Shown here piece after piece: positions 36,325 through 48,450 of a DNA stretch of 64,000 nt (within the stretch, counting starts at the first letter, position 1; each line of letters starts with the position of its first letter). The notes under the pieces were generated by a model, which saw only the letters and a list, made by a program, of their open reading frames with translations, made no database searches and had not been told where the DNA came from. Source of the DNA: Blastocystis hominis. Taxonomy: Eukaryota; Sar; Bigyra; Opalinata; Blastocystidae. The stretch spans positions 620,001 through 684,000 of the forward strand of contig NW_013171866.1 in assembly GCF_000151665.1 (NCBI RefSeq), read 5' to 3'. The translations under genes and the position numbers were made by a program.

Positions 36325-37830
36325 ATGTATTCCAGATCAGCGGTGGGGAGCAAGTCATTATACATTCAGCAAGAAGTGGAGCAATTTAAGGAGAAAGGCT
36401 TCGACGCGCCACAGTATCACGATTTCAGTACTCCCGACAGTTTGAAGCAGTACACAGATGAAGAATTAAGCAAATTATTTGGTAAGACATCGTACGCTTG
36501 TATTGAATTCAGGCTCGAGCCACGTGCATTATCGATGGGTGCAATACGGCGGAAGTCTCGAATTGATGAGTTTTTCAAAGAATGAACCACTTTTTCGATA
36601 TGGTTGTTTCCAGGGAGAAGTTTGTGATGGATAGGTTCGATCGACCCGACAAAGCCTATTTCAGATGTAATTTCATTTGATGGTTTTGATCCGTCTAATC
36701 CCGAGCAGGATAATCCCACCTATCACATAGCTCCAGAGAATAACGTGTGTGTAAGTCCCTATTTTCCTCCTGATCGCAAGGATCACGGAAGTCTGGACGC
36801 AAAGCCCTCCGCAGCGTTGTACAACGCAATGAATATCGAAGCCAGCGAGGCGTGCAAAGAATTGGAAGCGTCGTCGTGCGCTCTCAAAGAAGGTGTCATC
36901 TCTGCCCGTTATGACATTCCATCTTCCTCCGGGAGTTTATTGACTTCGTATGAATCGGCGCCGGGTGAAATCGTGGATGAATATGACACCCTCGCCACCG
37001 ATGCGATGCTCTACAAACCCAAAAGCTCTCCTCCCTTCCTTTCCGCGGTTTCCACGATTTCCACGGTTTCTACGGTTTCTCCGAATGGAAACTCCTTCTC
37101 CCGTCCCGCCAAGCCCGTGAATCCCGCGCGTTCCGCGGTTCCCGTGGCCAAACCCCCCGTTTCCACTTCCAGACCTCCAGTTTCCACTTCCAGACCCCCG
37201 GTTTCCCCTCCGAAACCCCCGGTTTCCCCGCTCAAAACGTCGTATTCCACGATGCGGAGCTCCATTTCCTCTACTTCCTCGTCTTCCTCCGTTTCCGCGG
37301 GGAAGCCCTCCCTCTCCCCCACGCGGCCGGCTTCCTTCCCTCGCTCTCTTCCCTCCACACCCTCCTCGGCCTCCTCGGCCCCCCCGAAGCCCGCCATCCC
37401 CGCGAAAATCCCCGCTTCGTCCTATCGACCGCCGCGCGCCGCGGCTTCGAAGCCTCTTTCCGCCGCCTCCCGCGTCCCGCTCGCTCAGCCGCCCGCAGGA
37501 ACAACCGCAGGAACAGCCGCAGGAACAACCGCAGGAACAGCCGCAGGAAGCGCAGGAAGCACGGTGACGCATACACTGCCGCATTACATGATGGAGACGA
37601 AGTCGTCTAGAGCGCTGGCCAGGGCGCCGGTGGCGACGCCGAAGCATCCAACGCCGCTGGTGAGGGCGGAGGAGTGAGGTGACGCGTAGGGAGGAAGAAC
37701 GGTGCGACGCGAACGATTCGGTCAGCAATTACCGCTGTCTGCGTCGAAAACGGAGAAGAAGCCACAGATCGCTCAGAATACGACAACGCGAGTGTCCTAT
37801 GCTCGTGGGATTCGTACTACTCAAATGTGA
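36325..37830 (+). CDS. Pro/Ser/Ala-rich protein with a short conserved N-terminal region
   Basis: Exons 36325-36481, 36513-36602, 36635-37659, 37690-37830; introns 30-32 bp; total 1413 bp (470 aa). The N-terminal 110 residues are folded-looking (SLYIQQEVEQFKEKGFDAPQ, HVHYRWVQYGGSLELMSF, DNPTYHIAPENN). The middle is low complexity with SRPPVST and KPPVSP repeats and an AGTTAGTA repeat at about 395-410. The last exon is basic (TVRRERFGQQLPLSAS...YARGIRTTQM). The last intron is supported because the TGA it exposes (37828) sits 8 bp before TGTTTGTT at 37839. The ORF-level stop at 37675 would instead lie inside that intron. Family unknown; likely a largely disordered adaptor. Confidence 0.75.
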
Positions 37831-37838
37831 CATTAAAC

Positions 37839-37846
37839 TGTTTGTT
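37839..37846 (+). terminator. TGTTTGTT 3'-end motif
   Basis: Octamer 8 bp after the TGA at 37828-37830; it helped to choose the last exon of the Pro/Ser-rich gene. Confidence 0.7.
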
Positions 37847-37881
37847 AAATAACCGTGAAAGTGTTCAGTTTATGTTAAAAT

Positions 37882-39723
37882 ATGGCGTGCTTAGCTATTG
37901 ATGTTGGTACTTTTAACACCTGTGCTTGCGTGACTAACAATGGGGTCATGGAAATGGTGAGAGACCAGGGAGATCCGTTAATTCCATCAGTCATTCGTTA
38001 TAACAATAATGGCTCTGTCCAGTGCATTGGAAGGAACGCATACAGAAATTACTGGAGTGCCAAGAACGTTGTACGTTGTTTTAAGAGAATTATCGGATAT
38101 CGTATGAATTCCAGGGTCATGCATGACTACATGAAAAACTGTGTATGCAGAGTAATTGAAGGAGATGACGGATTCCCTGCTTTTAGAATGGAGTGTTTCC
38201 CTGGTAATTCCCTCACCCCTACTTTATGTACTCAGCATATTATTGAGTACGTCAAGAATCTGGCCTATAGACAAAGAGAAATGCAGTTTGATGAGTTAAT
38301 CATCACAGTTCCTGCTTTCTTCGATAATATTCAGAAGAATGAGGTATTGAAGGCAGCAACTGCTGCAGGAATTTGTAATGAAGATAATATAAAGATTGTA
38401 TGTGAACCTGTAGCAGCTGCATTGGATTATGGTGTAGTGGCTGGAGAGCAAAATTGCAGAATCATGGTCGTAGATATTGGAGGTGGTACCACGGATATTT
38501 GTGTTATGGATATCAATAACAAGAATTACTCTGTGAAGTCGACTCATGGAGACAATCACTTGGGAGGAGATGATATTACCAACACATTCCGTGAGTATAT
38601 TTTTAGAAAATATGAAGAAGTCTTTAACAAGCCACTAATTACTGCGCCTCGTACGAGTAAAATTTTCCAAGTTTGCCAAGAACAATTGAAAGATAAAGCT
38701 GAGGAGGCGAAGAAACTGTTTGCGAGAGAGGATCGTGTAACGATTTACGATTTGGACGTTATTAATTCCAATATTACCGCTGATAGTGACTCTTCCAGCG
38801 ACTCTTCTAGTGACTCTTCCAGCGATGATGAAGACGGTCATTGTATCACTATTAATTACCAAGAGTTTTGTAACCTGGTGAAACCTTATGTTGATCGAAT
38901 TGTGAACTTAACAACGCAAACACTTCAGATTGGAAACATCCGTGAAGACTCGATCGATAAAGTGATTCTTGTGGGAGGAAGTTGCCGTTTGCGTCCGGTT
39001 CAAGATGCCTTAAGACAAATGTATGGCAATAAAGTGATGGTATCGAATTATCCGGATGAATGTGTTGCTCGTGGTGCTTTGCGAGCTTCTAGTATTGAAG
39101 AAGCGAGAACTGGAGTCGTTTTAAAGCAGGTCATTCCTGAGTATTATGGCTTCCCAATTTATGATGATTACACGCATCGCGAAAAGTTCCAGGTGATGAT
39201 TCCTCGCAACACGGAGTATCCAACGGACCGAGTGTTTAGCACGAGTTGTTATTTGGTGAAAAAGACAGATGGAACTTATATTACTTGGGCCAATGTGGAT
39301 CTTTATCAAAGTAAAGACGGAACCATGCGAGAAGCCAAGCTTCTTAATGAGTTTGGTTTCACGGATGCAACGCCAACATCTCAAGCGATTAATGTGAAAT
39401 ACACCCTTGATCACAATGGATTCATCAACGTGGAAATCGTGCAGACGTGCGATAATCGAGTGCTTCTGCAGAAAGAGAAAGTCGTGAAGTTGAAGACTGA
39501 AACACGTGAAGTTGAGTATAATAATGATGAGGATTCGGACAGTGCTATAAGTGGAGAATACATCGAAGAGCAAGCAGTGGAACCCGACTTTTTGCCAGAG
39601 CCTCCAATCAATTTGGGAAGAGTTCCATTCGAGTTTCCAGATGTGCCTCGGGATGAAATGCCATTGCCGATCGAGCAATCCGACTCTGGGGATATTCTAC
39701 TATCGGAAGACAGTGACCTGTAA
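37882..39723 (+). CDS. Divergent Hsp70-family protein, intronless
   Basis: 613 residues in one uninterrupted frame from ATG 37882. The actin-like ATPase core is clear: phosphate 1 motif LAIDVGTFNTCACV, phosphate 2 MVVDIGGGTTDICVMD, VCEPVAAALDYG, adenosine motif KVILVGGSCRLRPVQDAL. The substrate-binding part is weaker but present (VMIPRNTEYPT, VDLYQSKDG). The second half of the ATPase domain holds an insertion of (DSSS)n-DDED. The canonical LSLG linker segment is not obvious and the C-terminus lacks EEVD, so it is neither a standard cytosolic nor an organellar Hsp70. It has no introns and is more AT-rich than its intron-rich neighbours, which suggests retroposition or transfer. TGTTTGTT lies at 39756. 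Confidence 0.85.
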   Translation: MACLAIDVGTFNTCACVTNNGVMEMVRDQGDPLIPSVIRYNNNGSVQCIGRNAYRNYWSAKNVVRCFKRIIGYRMNSRVMHDYMKNCVCRVIEGDDGFPAFRMECFPGNSLTPTLCTQHIIEYVKNLAYRQREMQFDELIITVPAFFDNIQKNEVLKAATAAGICNEDNIKIVCEPVAAALDYGVVAGEQNCRIMVVDIGGGTTDICVMDINNKNYSVKSTHGDNHLGGDDITNTFREYIFRKYEEVFNKPLITAPRTSKIFQVCQEQLKDKAEEAKKLFAREDRVTIYDLDVINSNITADSDSSSDSSSDSSSDDEDGHCITINYQEFCNLVKPYVDRIVNLTTQTLQIGNIREDSIDKVILVGGSCRLRPVQDALRQMYGNKVMVSNYPDECVARGALRASSIEEARTGVVLKQVIPEYYGFPIYDDYTHREKFQVMIPRNTEYPTDRVFSTSCYLVKKTDGTYITWANVDLYQSKDGTMREAKLLNEFGFTDATPTSQAINVKYTLDHNGFINVEIVQTCDNRVLLQKEKVVKLKTETREVEYNNDEDSDSAISGEYIEEQAVEPDFLPEPPINLGRVPFEFPDVPRDEMPLPIEQSDSGDILLSEDSDL

Positions 39724-39755
39724 AAGGCAAGTCCTCTACGATTACCACACTTTAC

Positions 39756-39763
39756 TGTTTGTT
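39756..39763 (+). terminator. TGTTTGTT 3'-end motif (Hsp70-like)
   Basis: Octamer 33 bp after the TAA at 39721-39723. Confidence 0.6.
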
Positions 39764-39854
39764 CACACACACACTATGGATTGATGTACATCTGAATAAT
39801 AAGGAGTTCTGTGTTTTGTACCATTTTAGATTTCACAATTGCTCCCCTTAAAAT

Positions 39855-41698
39855 ATGGTATTCTGTATAAACGGCATATGAAATTAAGAAATTCGGAGTC
39901 CTTTTACTGATTGCCGCACTCGCTGCTTCATCTCAACTCACCTTCCCCATTCATAGAATGGTGCAGTTCCAACGCAAGGGCAATCTTTATGGATCACAAG
40001 AGAATAATGGAGAACTTCGGCTGGCTTCTCTAGAGTCCATTCTGCAAATTGACAGTGATGCTCGTATGCAAGCTGATCATTATACTGCCCTCGTCATGAT
40101 GAATGAATTGGATAAGGAAATATTGGAAAACCTTGTGGACAAGAAGGAAGTGGGTGGTTTAGTCATTATTATTCCATCAACGGTAATTGCTGGTACTATA
40201 CTATGCTGATATGGTAGAATGATGAATCAGTAATCACTCGTTGCCAGTCTGTCGAGAAGTACATGCTGGATCGTTCCTTTGCCTGCCCTGTGTATTTCAT
40301 TGAGCAGTCAGACGACGTTCTCAATGTTTACAACACGCTTCAGTCGAAATCGGGAGTTCTGAGTGTATGTCCTTCTTCCCTTCATTTGAACCCCAGCCAT
40401 CGAACATCTACACGATCAACGTGAAGTTCCCTCGCACCAAGTCTCCCCATCCCCTTCCCGAGATCCGCACCATCGAAAGCGTCCTCGAAGGCCACAAAGA
40501 AGGCGTTTCGCCCTCCTCCCTTCCCACCATTCTCCTCACCGCCAGCTACGATTCCTTCTCCCTCGTTCCCTCCCTCGCCTCCGCGCAGACCGACGGCGCC
40601 GCCAGCACCGTCGCGCTTCTCGAGATTCTCCGCATGTTCCGCCGCCTCTACGACGACCAGAAAACCGCGGGCAGGTACGTGGCCCGCGCTCTCTTCCCTC
40701 CAGCTACAACCTTCTCTTCCTGCTCAGCGGCGGCGCGCACTTGGACTTCGAAGGCTTCCGCCAGTGGATGATTCGCTCGCCGCCCGAGCTCTTCGACGCC
40801 GTTCACTGCGTCCTTTCCCTCGACGATCTCCTGTAGGTTCCACGGTTTCCACGTTTCGTGCAGAGCGTCCGACCGGCTGGTTCTCCGCGTCGCGAAGCAC
40901 GCCGCGCGCGCCGATCTGCAGGGCCTCTACGACGCGTTCGAGGCCGTGGCCGCGCAGCTGGGCGTTCCGCTGACCGTCGAAAGCCGCACGGTGAACATCA
41001 TGGACGAGCACAGAACGCTGCCTCACGAGCGATTCGCGCTCCGCCGACTCCCTGCCGCCACGCTGACCGCCGCCAACACGGGTAGAAATTCCCTCGATTT
41101 TTGGAACTCCAGAAAACTCGCCGTATTTTGCAGGGTCGCTGTTTGCGGCGCCGCTGAACGAAACGCGGCTCTGTCTGCACATTCAGCTCGTCGCGGAGGC
41201 GCTGGCTCGCTTCACTTTCCGCGTTACCGATGCGGGACTGGTAAGAACCGCGGGAATGTGCGATGTAGATTTTTTCGCGGGGATTGGAGGCGGATTCGGT
41301 GTACGTGAATCATTGGCTGCAGAAAGTGGCGTCGACGCCGCGACATGCGCTGTTCTCCCCGCGGGACTCGCTTCTGGAGAGCGTGGAGGAGGAGATGAAG
41401 GCGTGGGCGACGCGGACGAGCGTTACAAACGTGGAAACGGATCTGAAGGAGGAGGTGAAGGTGTTCGCGGATAACGAGGGCGAGGTGTCGGTGTTCGTGG
41501 CGAAGTCTCCGCTGTTTGACGTGTACACGTTCGGCGCGGTGTGCTTGTATCTGACGGGAATGTACGGAGTGGTGATGGCGATGCACGGAGTGGGAAGAGG
41601 AGGAAGGAGGTGATGGGTAGGGAGCGGAGGATGTGAAGAGAATGGTGAGGAAGGTGATGGAGAGACTGGGACTGAAGGGAAGGGCGAAGGAGGAGTAA
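39855..41698 (+). CDS. Nicalin-like ER membrane protein (BOS complex)
   Basis: The ATG at 39855-39857 is followed at once by a 31-bp intron (39858-39888). The next exon gives a signal peptide (KFGVLLLIAALAASS), after which the text follows nicalin: LVIIIPST, PTILLTASYDSFSLVPS, TDGAASTVALLEILRMFRRL, YNLLFLLSGGAHLDFEGFRQ, EHRTLPHERFALRRLPA, then a C-terminal membrane segment (AVCLYLTGMYGVVMAM) and a basic tail. Other introns include 40833-40863 (contains TTTCCACG) and a final 31-bp one that exposes TAA 41696. Nicalin has a peptidase-like fold without catalytic metal ligands and works with TMEM147 and NOMO in the multipass translocon. Start chosen because no other in-frame ATG precedes the signal peptide. 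Confidence 0.85.
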
Positions 41699-42110
41699 AG
41701 GAAGGAATGAATGAGTTTGTTTATGGGGTTCGAAAAAGGAAAGAAGGAAGAAGAAATGAATTGAGGAGTGTTTGTTGGAGACAGATTATGTTGATGAAAT
41801 CGCTATGCTTGTTTGTTTGTTTGTTTGTTTTCAAAGCGATTCGATGAGTCATTCACCCTCTCTCTTTTCGCTCATGAATCACCCGCTTTCGACCCTTTAC
41901 ACCTTCGCAATCCTCAATCCATACACAAAATCCATTCTCATTCCATTTCTCCGCTCATTTCACAAGCAATCGCTCCTTTCCATCACTCAAACACTCGCAG
42001 AACCTGCTCAATCACACGCCTCCTTCGAATATCCCGTTTTGTTTGTTCAAACAAGTAACACAAAACAACTGACCAATTCAATATGGACCATTTTTCCCCA
42101 ATACAGACTA
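41699..42110. other. Spacer with TTTG run, no credible gene
   Basis: Contains TTTG repeats at 41806-41830 that include TGTTTGTT on the plus strand, a possible 3'-end signal for nicalin. A 125-codon ORF here spans the repeat and is not convincing. Confidence 0.4.
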
Positions 42111-42857
42111 TTATTTCTTTTTTCTAACAAAGTTGTTATAGATACATAGATAGATCTGCTCATGTGTGTTTAATACGCGCTTTTTTGGAATTGCCAAATT
42201 TGGAAATCGACTATGCAGTCGAAGCAGATAGTCGCCTCCATCTCCTGAATATATTTGCATGATTATATCTGTAATTTTCGCCGGCGAGCATTTTTGAGAG
42301 AATTCAGCATACACAGCGCGAAGAAAACTCTTTTCAGTGGAAGGAATTGCTCTGCGGACACGTTTCTTTTGTACTGTTGGACTCTTGTCAACTTTAGGGA
42401 CCAAAGAATCACGGTAGATCACTTGTGTAATATCGCCCCAATCAAGAATCACTTTATCTTTCTCATCTGGGATTCTTACCATATAACAATTATCTTCGCC
42501 ATAACTATTACAATCTGCAATATCGGCTTTTTCCACCTCACCCTCTGATTTTACATCAAGAGATGCAATATCTTGAAAGCTGGAACTCCTTGCATCACAC
42601 AATACTTTTTCTCTAGCTTGCTTTTCTTTTAGGCTGCTTAAAACTGTTTTTGCTGTTACTTGTTCAATGTTAGGAAGAATAATATTATTATTACAAAGAA
42701 CATTATCGTACAAAGTCTTATAGGCTACTTTGTTACCCAAAAACAACTCTCCTACATGGAAAATAAGCAATAAGTTTGGGCTGGACTTTAGAATTATCTT
42801 CTGTTTGATTAACATCCATGTTATTGCCTTTTTAACAGAACAAAAGTGAGATAACAT
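42111..42857 (-). CDS. Hypothetical protein, 248 aa, intronless
   Basis: An uninterrupted minus-strand frame from ATG 42857. Moderately charged with a Lys/Arg-rich centre (VQKKRVRRAIPSTEKSFLRA), a Tyr/Asp-rich segment (DWGDITQVIYRD) and a basic end (NNFVRKKK). No domain recognised. It starts 23 bp below the TGTTTGTT of the upstream aldolase gene on the same strand. Composition is AT-richer than the neighbouring multi-exon genes. Confidence 0.6.
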   Translation of the reverse strand: MLSHFCSVKKAITWMLIKQKIILKSSPNLLLIFHVGELFLGNKVAYKTLYDNVLCNNNIILPNIEQVTAKTVLSSLKEKQAREKVLCDARSSSFQDIASLDVKSEGEVEKADIADCNSYGEDNCYMVRIPDEKDKVILDWGDITQVIYRDSLVPKVDKSPTVQKKRVRRAIPSTEKSFLRAVYAEFSQKCSPAKITDIIMQIYSGDGGDYLLRLHSRFPNLAIPKKRVLNTHEQIYLCIYNNFVRKKK

Positions 42858-42879
42858 TCATCGATTCCCGCGGAATTTT

Positions 42880-42887
42880 AACAAACA
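42880..42887 (-). terminator. TGTTTGTT 3'-end motif (aldolase/adducin-head gene)
   Basis: Minus-strand octamer a few bases after the TAG at 42891-42893. Confidence 0.7.
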
Positions 42888-42890
42888 AAA

Positions 42891-44381
42891 ACTATTTCGG
42901 TATTAACGATCCCCCAAAGACACTGAAAACCTCCTGAATTTCCACGTCTGATAGCTCTACGATCGGGTGCCACAAATCATTACAATTACAAACAGCTTCA
43001 CACGTGGCCTCTAGAACCTCCAGCCTGTCATAAGCCTACACTTTCATTTCCAGTATGAAAACACACTTGAATAGCAGATTTGCCCATTACGAGCACTCCG
43101 TACCCTTCAATCAAGAGAACATGGTTTCCTTGTTCGATTGAGTCCAATACTTTTTCCTTAGAAAACGCTTCCGCCGAAATGAAGTCCACATTCCCTATCA
43201 CCACCAGAGACTCGGGCATTATTCTATATCATGTTTGTGCCATATATCTACGATGGATTTATCTTGATTCCCCGCAGCATCAGCAGGGAAACAAAGGTAG
43301 GAACACAATCAAAAATACAACCGATTTCCGGAAAACCACAAAATCTACACTTCACAGGGATCCCAAGACTCGAGACATGGCTTGATGTAATGCAACTCGT
43401 CCATTCGTTGCTTTGGAGGACACTGCGCCATTTTCCCACATCTGCGGACAACATCCGATTCGATTATGATGAACAATGTGACAGTCGTGTTCATCGCGAA
43501 TTGAAAACAAATGTTCGCAGGCAACAAGATGCTGGAAGTCAAAATCGTATTCGGAAGTGTACATGATCGTAAGCTCGTTTGGAAAAGGAGTTAATTCGTT
43601 CGTAAATCTTTTCGTTTTCCTTGCTGTAAAATTCGTCAGAAGAATCGATTAGTGTTAAAGTATCAAGAAAGGTGGGAGAAGATGCTTGTGGCGTTTTTGG
43701 GTTGGGGGCTTTAATGCAGAGTTTTGTTATTTTCACTAAGAGTTCTAAGCGATTGAACGCTTCCTCGATCGTTTTCCCTACGACGATCACACCATGGTTC
43801 TCTAGAATGAAGCAATTCGCCTTGGGATGGCTGCGAACCGCGCTGCAGAACGCATCCGCCTATGTAACACACGCTTTGAACACGGAACCAATTTGTCACT
43901 CCCACAGATACGATAGGGAACCATCGCTACTTCGCCCAGAAATTGAGAAATCAGAGGGAAAATCCGAGTTTCCGGAATATTGTGCGAAAGAGCGAATGTT
44001 AGAAGAGCGGGAGAATGCGTATGCACAATCGCTCCAATTTCACTTCGTTCAGCGTATCTATCTCTGAATCGAAGGGAAAAAACTAGGTACGCATTGTAAT
44101 GCATCTTCCATTCGCTCGTCGGCTTGTAGGATCCTCTTTTCTCCCCATTTGGAAGGATCTGAGACACTTGCTCAGGCAGAACGTGACACTTGTCCACCCC
44201 CTACGAGTTAAAGACTCACAACCGCTCCACATACAGTGGGTGTCATCCAGACAGAACCATCCTCATCCTTCACGGACACATTTCCTCCCGAGGTGGTTGT
44301 GAGTTCTCGGTTGTAGAGAGCCGTCATCGCACTAGCGACCTTGGCATTGCAGGGCAGTAAATCCCAGGAAGAGCAAAACAT
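42891..44381 (-). CDS. Tandem class II aldolase/adducin-head protein; second domain lacks zinc ligands
   Basis: From ATG 44381 several 25-34-bp introns join into one frame. Domain 1 has the full class II aldolase signature: TTTSGGNVSVKDEDGS, MTPTGVDK, EIGAIVHTHSPALLTFAL (metal His-x-His), FLGEVAMVPY, GSDKLADAF, CFILENHGVIVVGKTIEEAF (third His). Domain 2 repeats the fold (HLVACEHLFS, then DCVPTFVSLLMLRGIKI, then HVLLIEGYGVLVMGKSAIQ and AYDRLEVLEATCE), but the His-x-His is Cys-Val-Pro and NHG is GYG, so it cannot bind zinc the usual way. Family members are sugar-phosphate aldolases, epimerases, MtnB dehydratase or adducin. The exact substrate cannot be read from the sequence. TAG 42891 is followed within 4 bp by TGTTTGTT. 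Confidence 0.8.
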
Positions 44382-44832
44382 CGAAAATCAGAGACTCAAT
44401 TCTATTGGATGAACTATCTCGTCGGATCAATTCCAAGTATTTCATATCATAATAATTGGGTCCTATGGAATCCGCGCACAACGCCGTGCTTTTCCTTGGT
44501 TTGTCAGTTTTGGTTAAGGCTTGCTATGGTCATTCGCTGATTCAGGTCCTAGTGGCTTGCGATTGTAGGGAGTTGTCTTTTTTTGCTGAGAGTTAGGTGT
44601 GGTTCAATGACTAGGGAAATTCTCCGGACCTAAATGGCAGAAAGTGCCGTTCCGAAAGGAATAGTAGCAACTTCTGGTTCATGGCTACGATATGCTGAGT
44701 CTACGTTCTGGGTGTTGTGAATTGGTCGTTTTCAAAGTAATGCAAGCAACCTTCGGAGGGTTTTCGAGACCCTCCGAGGGCGAACTCAACGGAGCTTACT
44801 CTAACCAAAACTCATCGAATTATGTGTTTGTT
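44382..44832 (+). ncRNA. Possible structured RNA gene (weak)
   Basis: A 450-bp stretch without a credible ORF lies between the aldolase start and the SRP54 3' end, in a region where genes almost touch. It contains an 8-bp perfect hairpin with a 7-nt loop (CGGAGGGT...ACCCTCCG, about 44755-44778), a GGCA-GAAAG-TGCC stem near 44630, and ends with TGTTTGTT on the plus strand at 44825-44832. I could not match it to SRP RNA, RNase P/MRP or U RNAs from memory. Alternatively it is only the shared 5'/3' spacer. Confidence 0.25.
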
Positions 44833-44925
44833 GGACAATTCATTTTATTTTATTTTATGGAACGAAGGTGGTGATGATGAATGATAATGTAGTAGTAGAG
44901 AGAGATTGCCAATTCGGATCATTGC

Positions 44926-44933
44926 AACAAACA
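44926..44933 (-). terminator. TGTTTGTT 3'-end motif (SRP54) creating the stop codon
   Basis: Minus-strand octamer starting 3 bases after the TA of a would-be stop (44937-44938). Cleavage after that TA followed by poly(A) gives TAA. Confidence 0.7.
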
Positions 44934-44936
44934 GGG

Positions 44937-46604
<1,668 letters not shown>

Positions 46605-46696
46605 CTTTCAAGTATTGGAATTAGGAAAAGCGAAAAATGATCTATTTTCATCCTCCCGCGGTTATTCCATCTTTGTTTTTGTTCTGCTGTTTTTCT

Positions 46697-46704
46697 AACA
46701 AACA
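46697..46704 (-). terminator. TGTTTGTT 3'-end motif (IFRD)
   Basis: Minus-strand octamer 36 bp after the presumed TAG at 46741-46743. Confidence 0.5.
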
Positions 46705-46740
46705 ATCCTCCTCCATATCGAAAACAACTCCATCCCTTGA

Positions 46741-48211
46741 CTAATACTCTTCCATACACTCCTTCTCGTAGTTCCACATCTGCTCTTCCCTCACCTTCCG
46801 CATGTGCTGAATCGACGATTCTACCCTTCAATTTCCCTCCTTCTCTCGCACTTTTCATCTTGCTGCTCTCGGCGATGCTCGACTTCTGCGAGTTGCTCAG
46901 CTTTCCCTGCACCTCCAGCCGCGCTCCAAACACTTGTTTCACGAACTCACCTCGCTTCCCATCATCCCGTCCAAACAAACAAAACCGTAATAAAATACAC
47001 AAAACCACTCTGTAGAACCGACTTCAGCACCTCGTACTGCACAACCAGCGGCCACCGATCCAACATCAATGTCGCGCGCTCTCCGCTCCCCGTCTTGAAC
47101 TCCGCCTTCAGCTCCGGATGCCCGTCTCCGCGGAACGACTCCACGATCTCCCGCATCACCTTCTTCATCTCCTTGTCCTTCGACTGCTTCCAGCTCCGAT
47201 CGTATTCATTCACCGCGGTTTCCACGCGTTTTTCGATCTCCCGCGCCGCCTGCACCTCCGCCTCCCCCGTCTACATGCCATCCCCGCGGTTCTCGCTACA
47301 GAGAGGTGCAGCTCGCGAAGAAACGCGAGGCATTTGGAGGCGGCAATCCGGATTGCCACGCTCTGCTGCGACAGTTTCGCCGACACCCACGTGACCATGC
47401 TAGGAGTGAGAGAACCGCGGGAATAGGACGAAGGGAGCGCGGCGAGGACTTCGTGGCGCGAACGCGTCGAGGAGAGGAACATCCACATGTCGATGGCGGT
47501 CGCGGCGAGGGCGGGGTCGCTGGACGGTGAGGTGGAGGGGAAAGGAGAAACGTGGAAGAGGAGGAAATGCGGTCGGAGAGAAGAGAGAGGAGATCGAGGA
47601 CATCTTCATCGCGAGCGTCGCAGACGAAGAGGATGATCGAGGCCGTGCGGAAGCACTCGATGAGAAGAGGAACGCTCTTCGAGCTGCGGAGGCGTTGGAG
47701 CAACACGGGATAGGCAATGTCGTAGGTGACGGACGTGTCTGGAGAGAAGGAAAAAAATAGAAAGGAAACCTAACGCTAAACTGATCTGGAGCAGCGCGAG
47801 GATGCGACAACTACTGATGGCGACTTCCACGGGCTTTTCTTTCCGGATGTAGGAAAGGAGGTCTGTGCAGAGAGAATCCGCACTACCGTGTAAAGAGAAA
47901 GCGAAATAAACTGTTTGAGAAAAACATCTTGCTGAACGTTTCGCAACAGGCACTGCTGAATTCGATCGAGTGCAAGAGATCGATTCTTAATCCTACGTAT
48001 CAAATGGAATGGTCTGCAGCACTTTTTGTCGGTAAGTAAACTAAAATAATCCACAATATCTTCATAGAACGCTTCATCCGTCTCCAGTGTGCTAATCACA
48101 GTGGACTTTTGCGATTGCGTGTCGGACTCGGACTCCGACTCTGAGTAGTCTAAAAACAGTTAGAAGTGCGTACCACCCCTTTTCCCTTTCCCCACCTTCT
48201 TCGTAAGTCAT
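46741..48211 (-). CDS. IFRD-family (interferon-related developmental regulator) protein
   Basis: ATG at 48211 (MTYEED), then an intron of about 45 bp and an acidic Ser/Glu segment. An ARM-like solenoid follows (TDKK / IKNRSLALDRIQQCLLRN, LLSYIRKEKPVEVAISSC, VPLLIECFRTASIILFVC, SKCLAFLREL). The C-terminal part matches the IFRD C-terminal domain: SWKQSKDKEMKKVMREIVES, LDRWPLVVQYEVLKSVLQ, FVKQVFGARL. Introns at 47271-47299 and 47400-47429 both carry CCGCGG. A 58-bp intron contains TTTTGTTTGTTTGG, a near 3'-end signal inside a gene. The tail (RKVREEQMWNYEKECMEEY) is a probable coiled coil; the splice before it is unresolved. IFRD proteins are transcriptional or translational regulators in animals, plants and yeast. 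Confidence 0.7.
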
Positions 48212-48450
48212 CACGTTGTAAATTCTAAATTGAAATCAAACTTTTCGCTATTCAATACGACAATAGTACAATTACTAACTATTTCTTTCTTCACAATATA
48301 TTATTAAAAAAAATACGGAAAATTCTGGGAAATTCAATTTTCGTACCTATTTTTATTCCGTGACCAATTTCAAAACGGTTTACTATTCTCCTTTAGTTTC
48401 CATCAAGAACGAATTATAGGATCTCGTTTGGCCAGGAACTTGATTACAGA

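Noticed and set aside
37660-37677. TGA at 37675 as the stop of the Pro/Ser-rich gene
   Set aside because: It falls inside a 30-bp GT-AG interval. Splicing extends the frame to a TGA 8 bp before TGTTTGTT.
41772-42149. 125-aa plus-strand ORF
   Set aside because: It starts across a TTTG run, has no recognisable content and overlaps the end of the better-supported minus-strand ORF.
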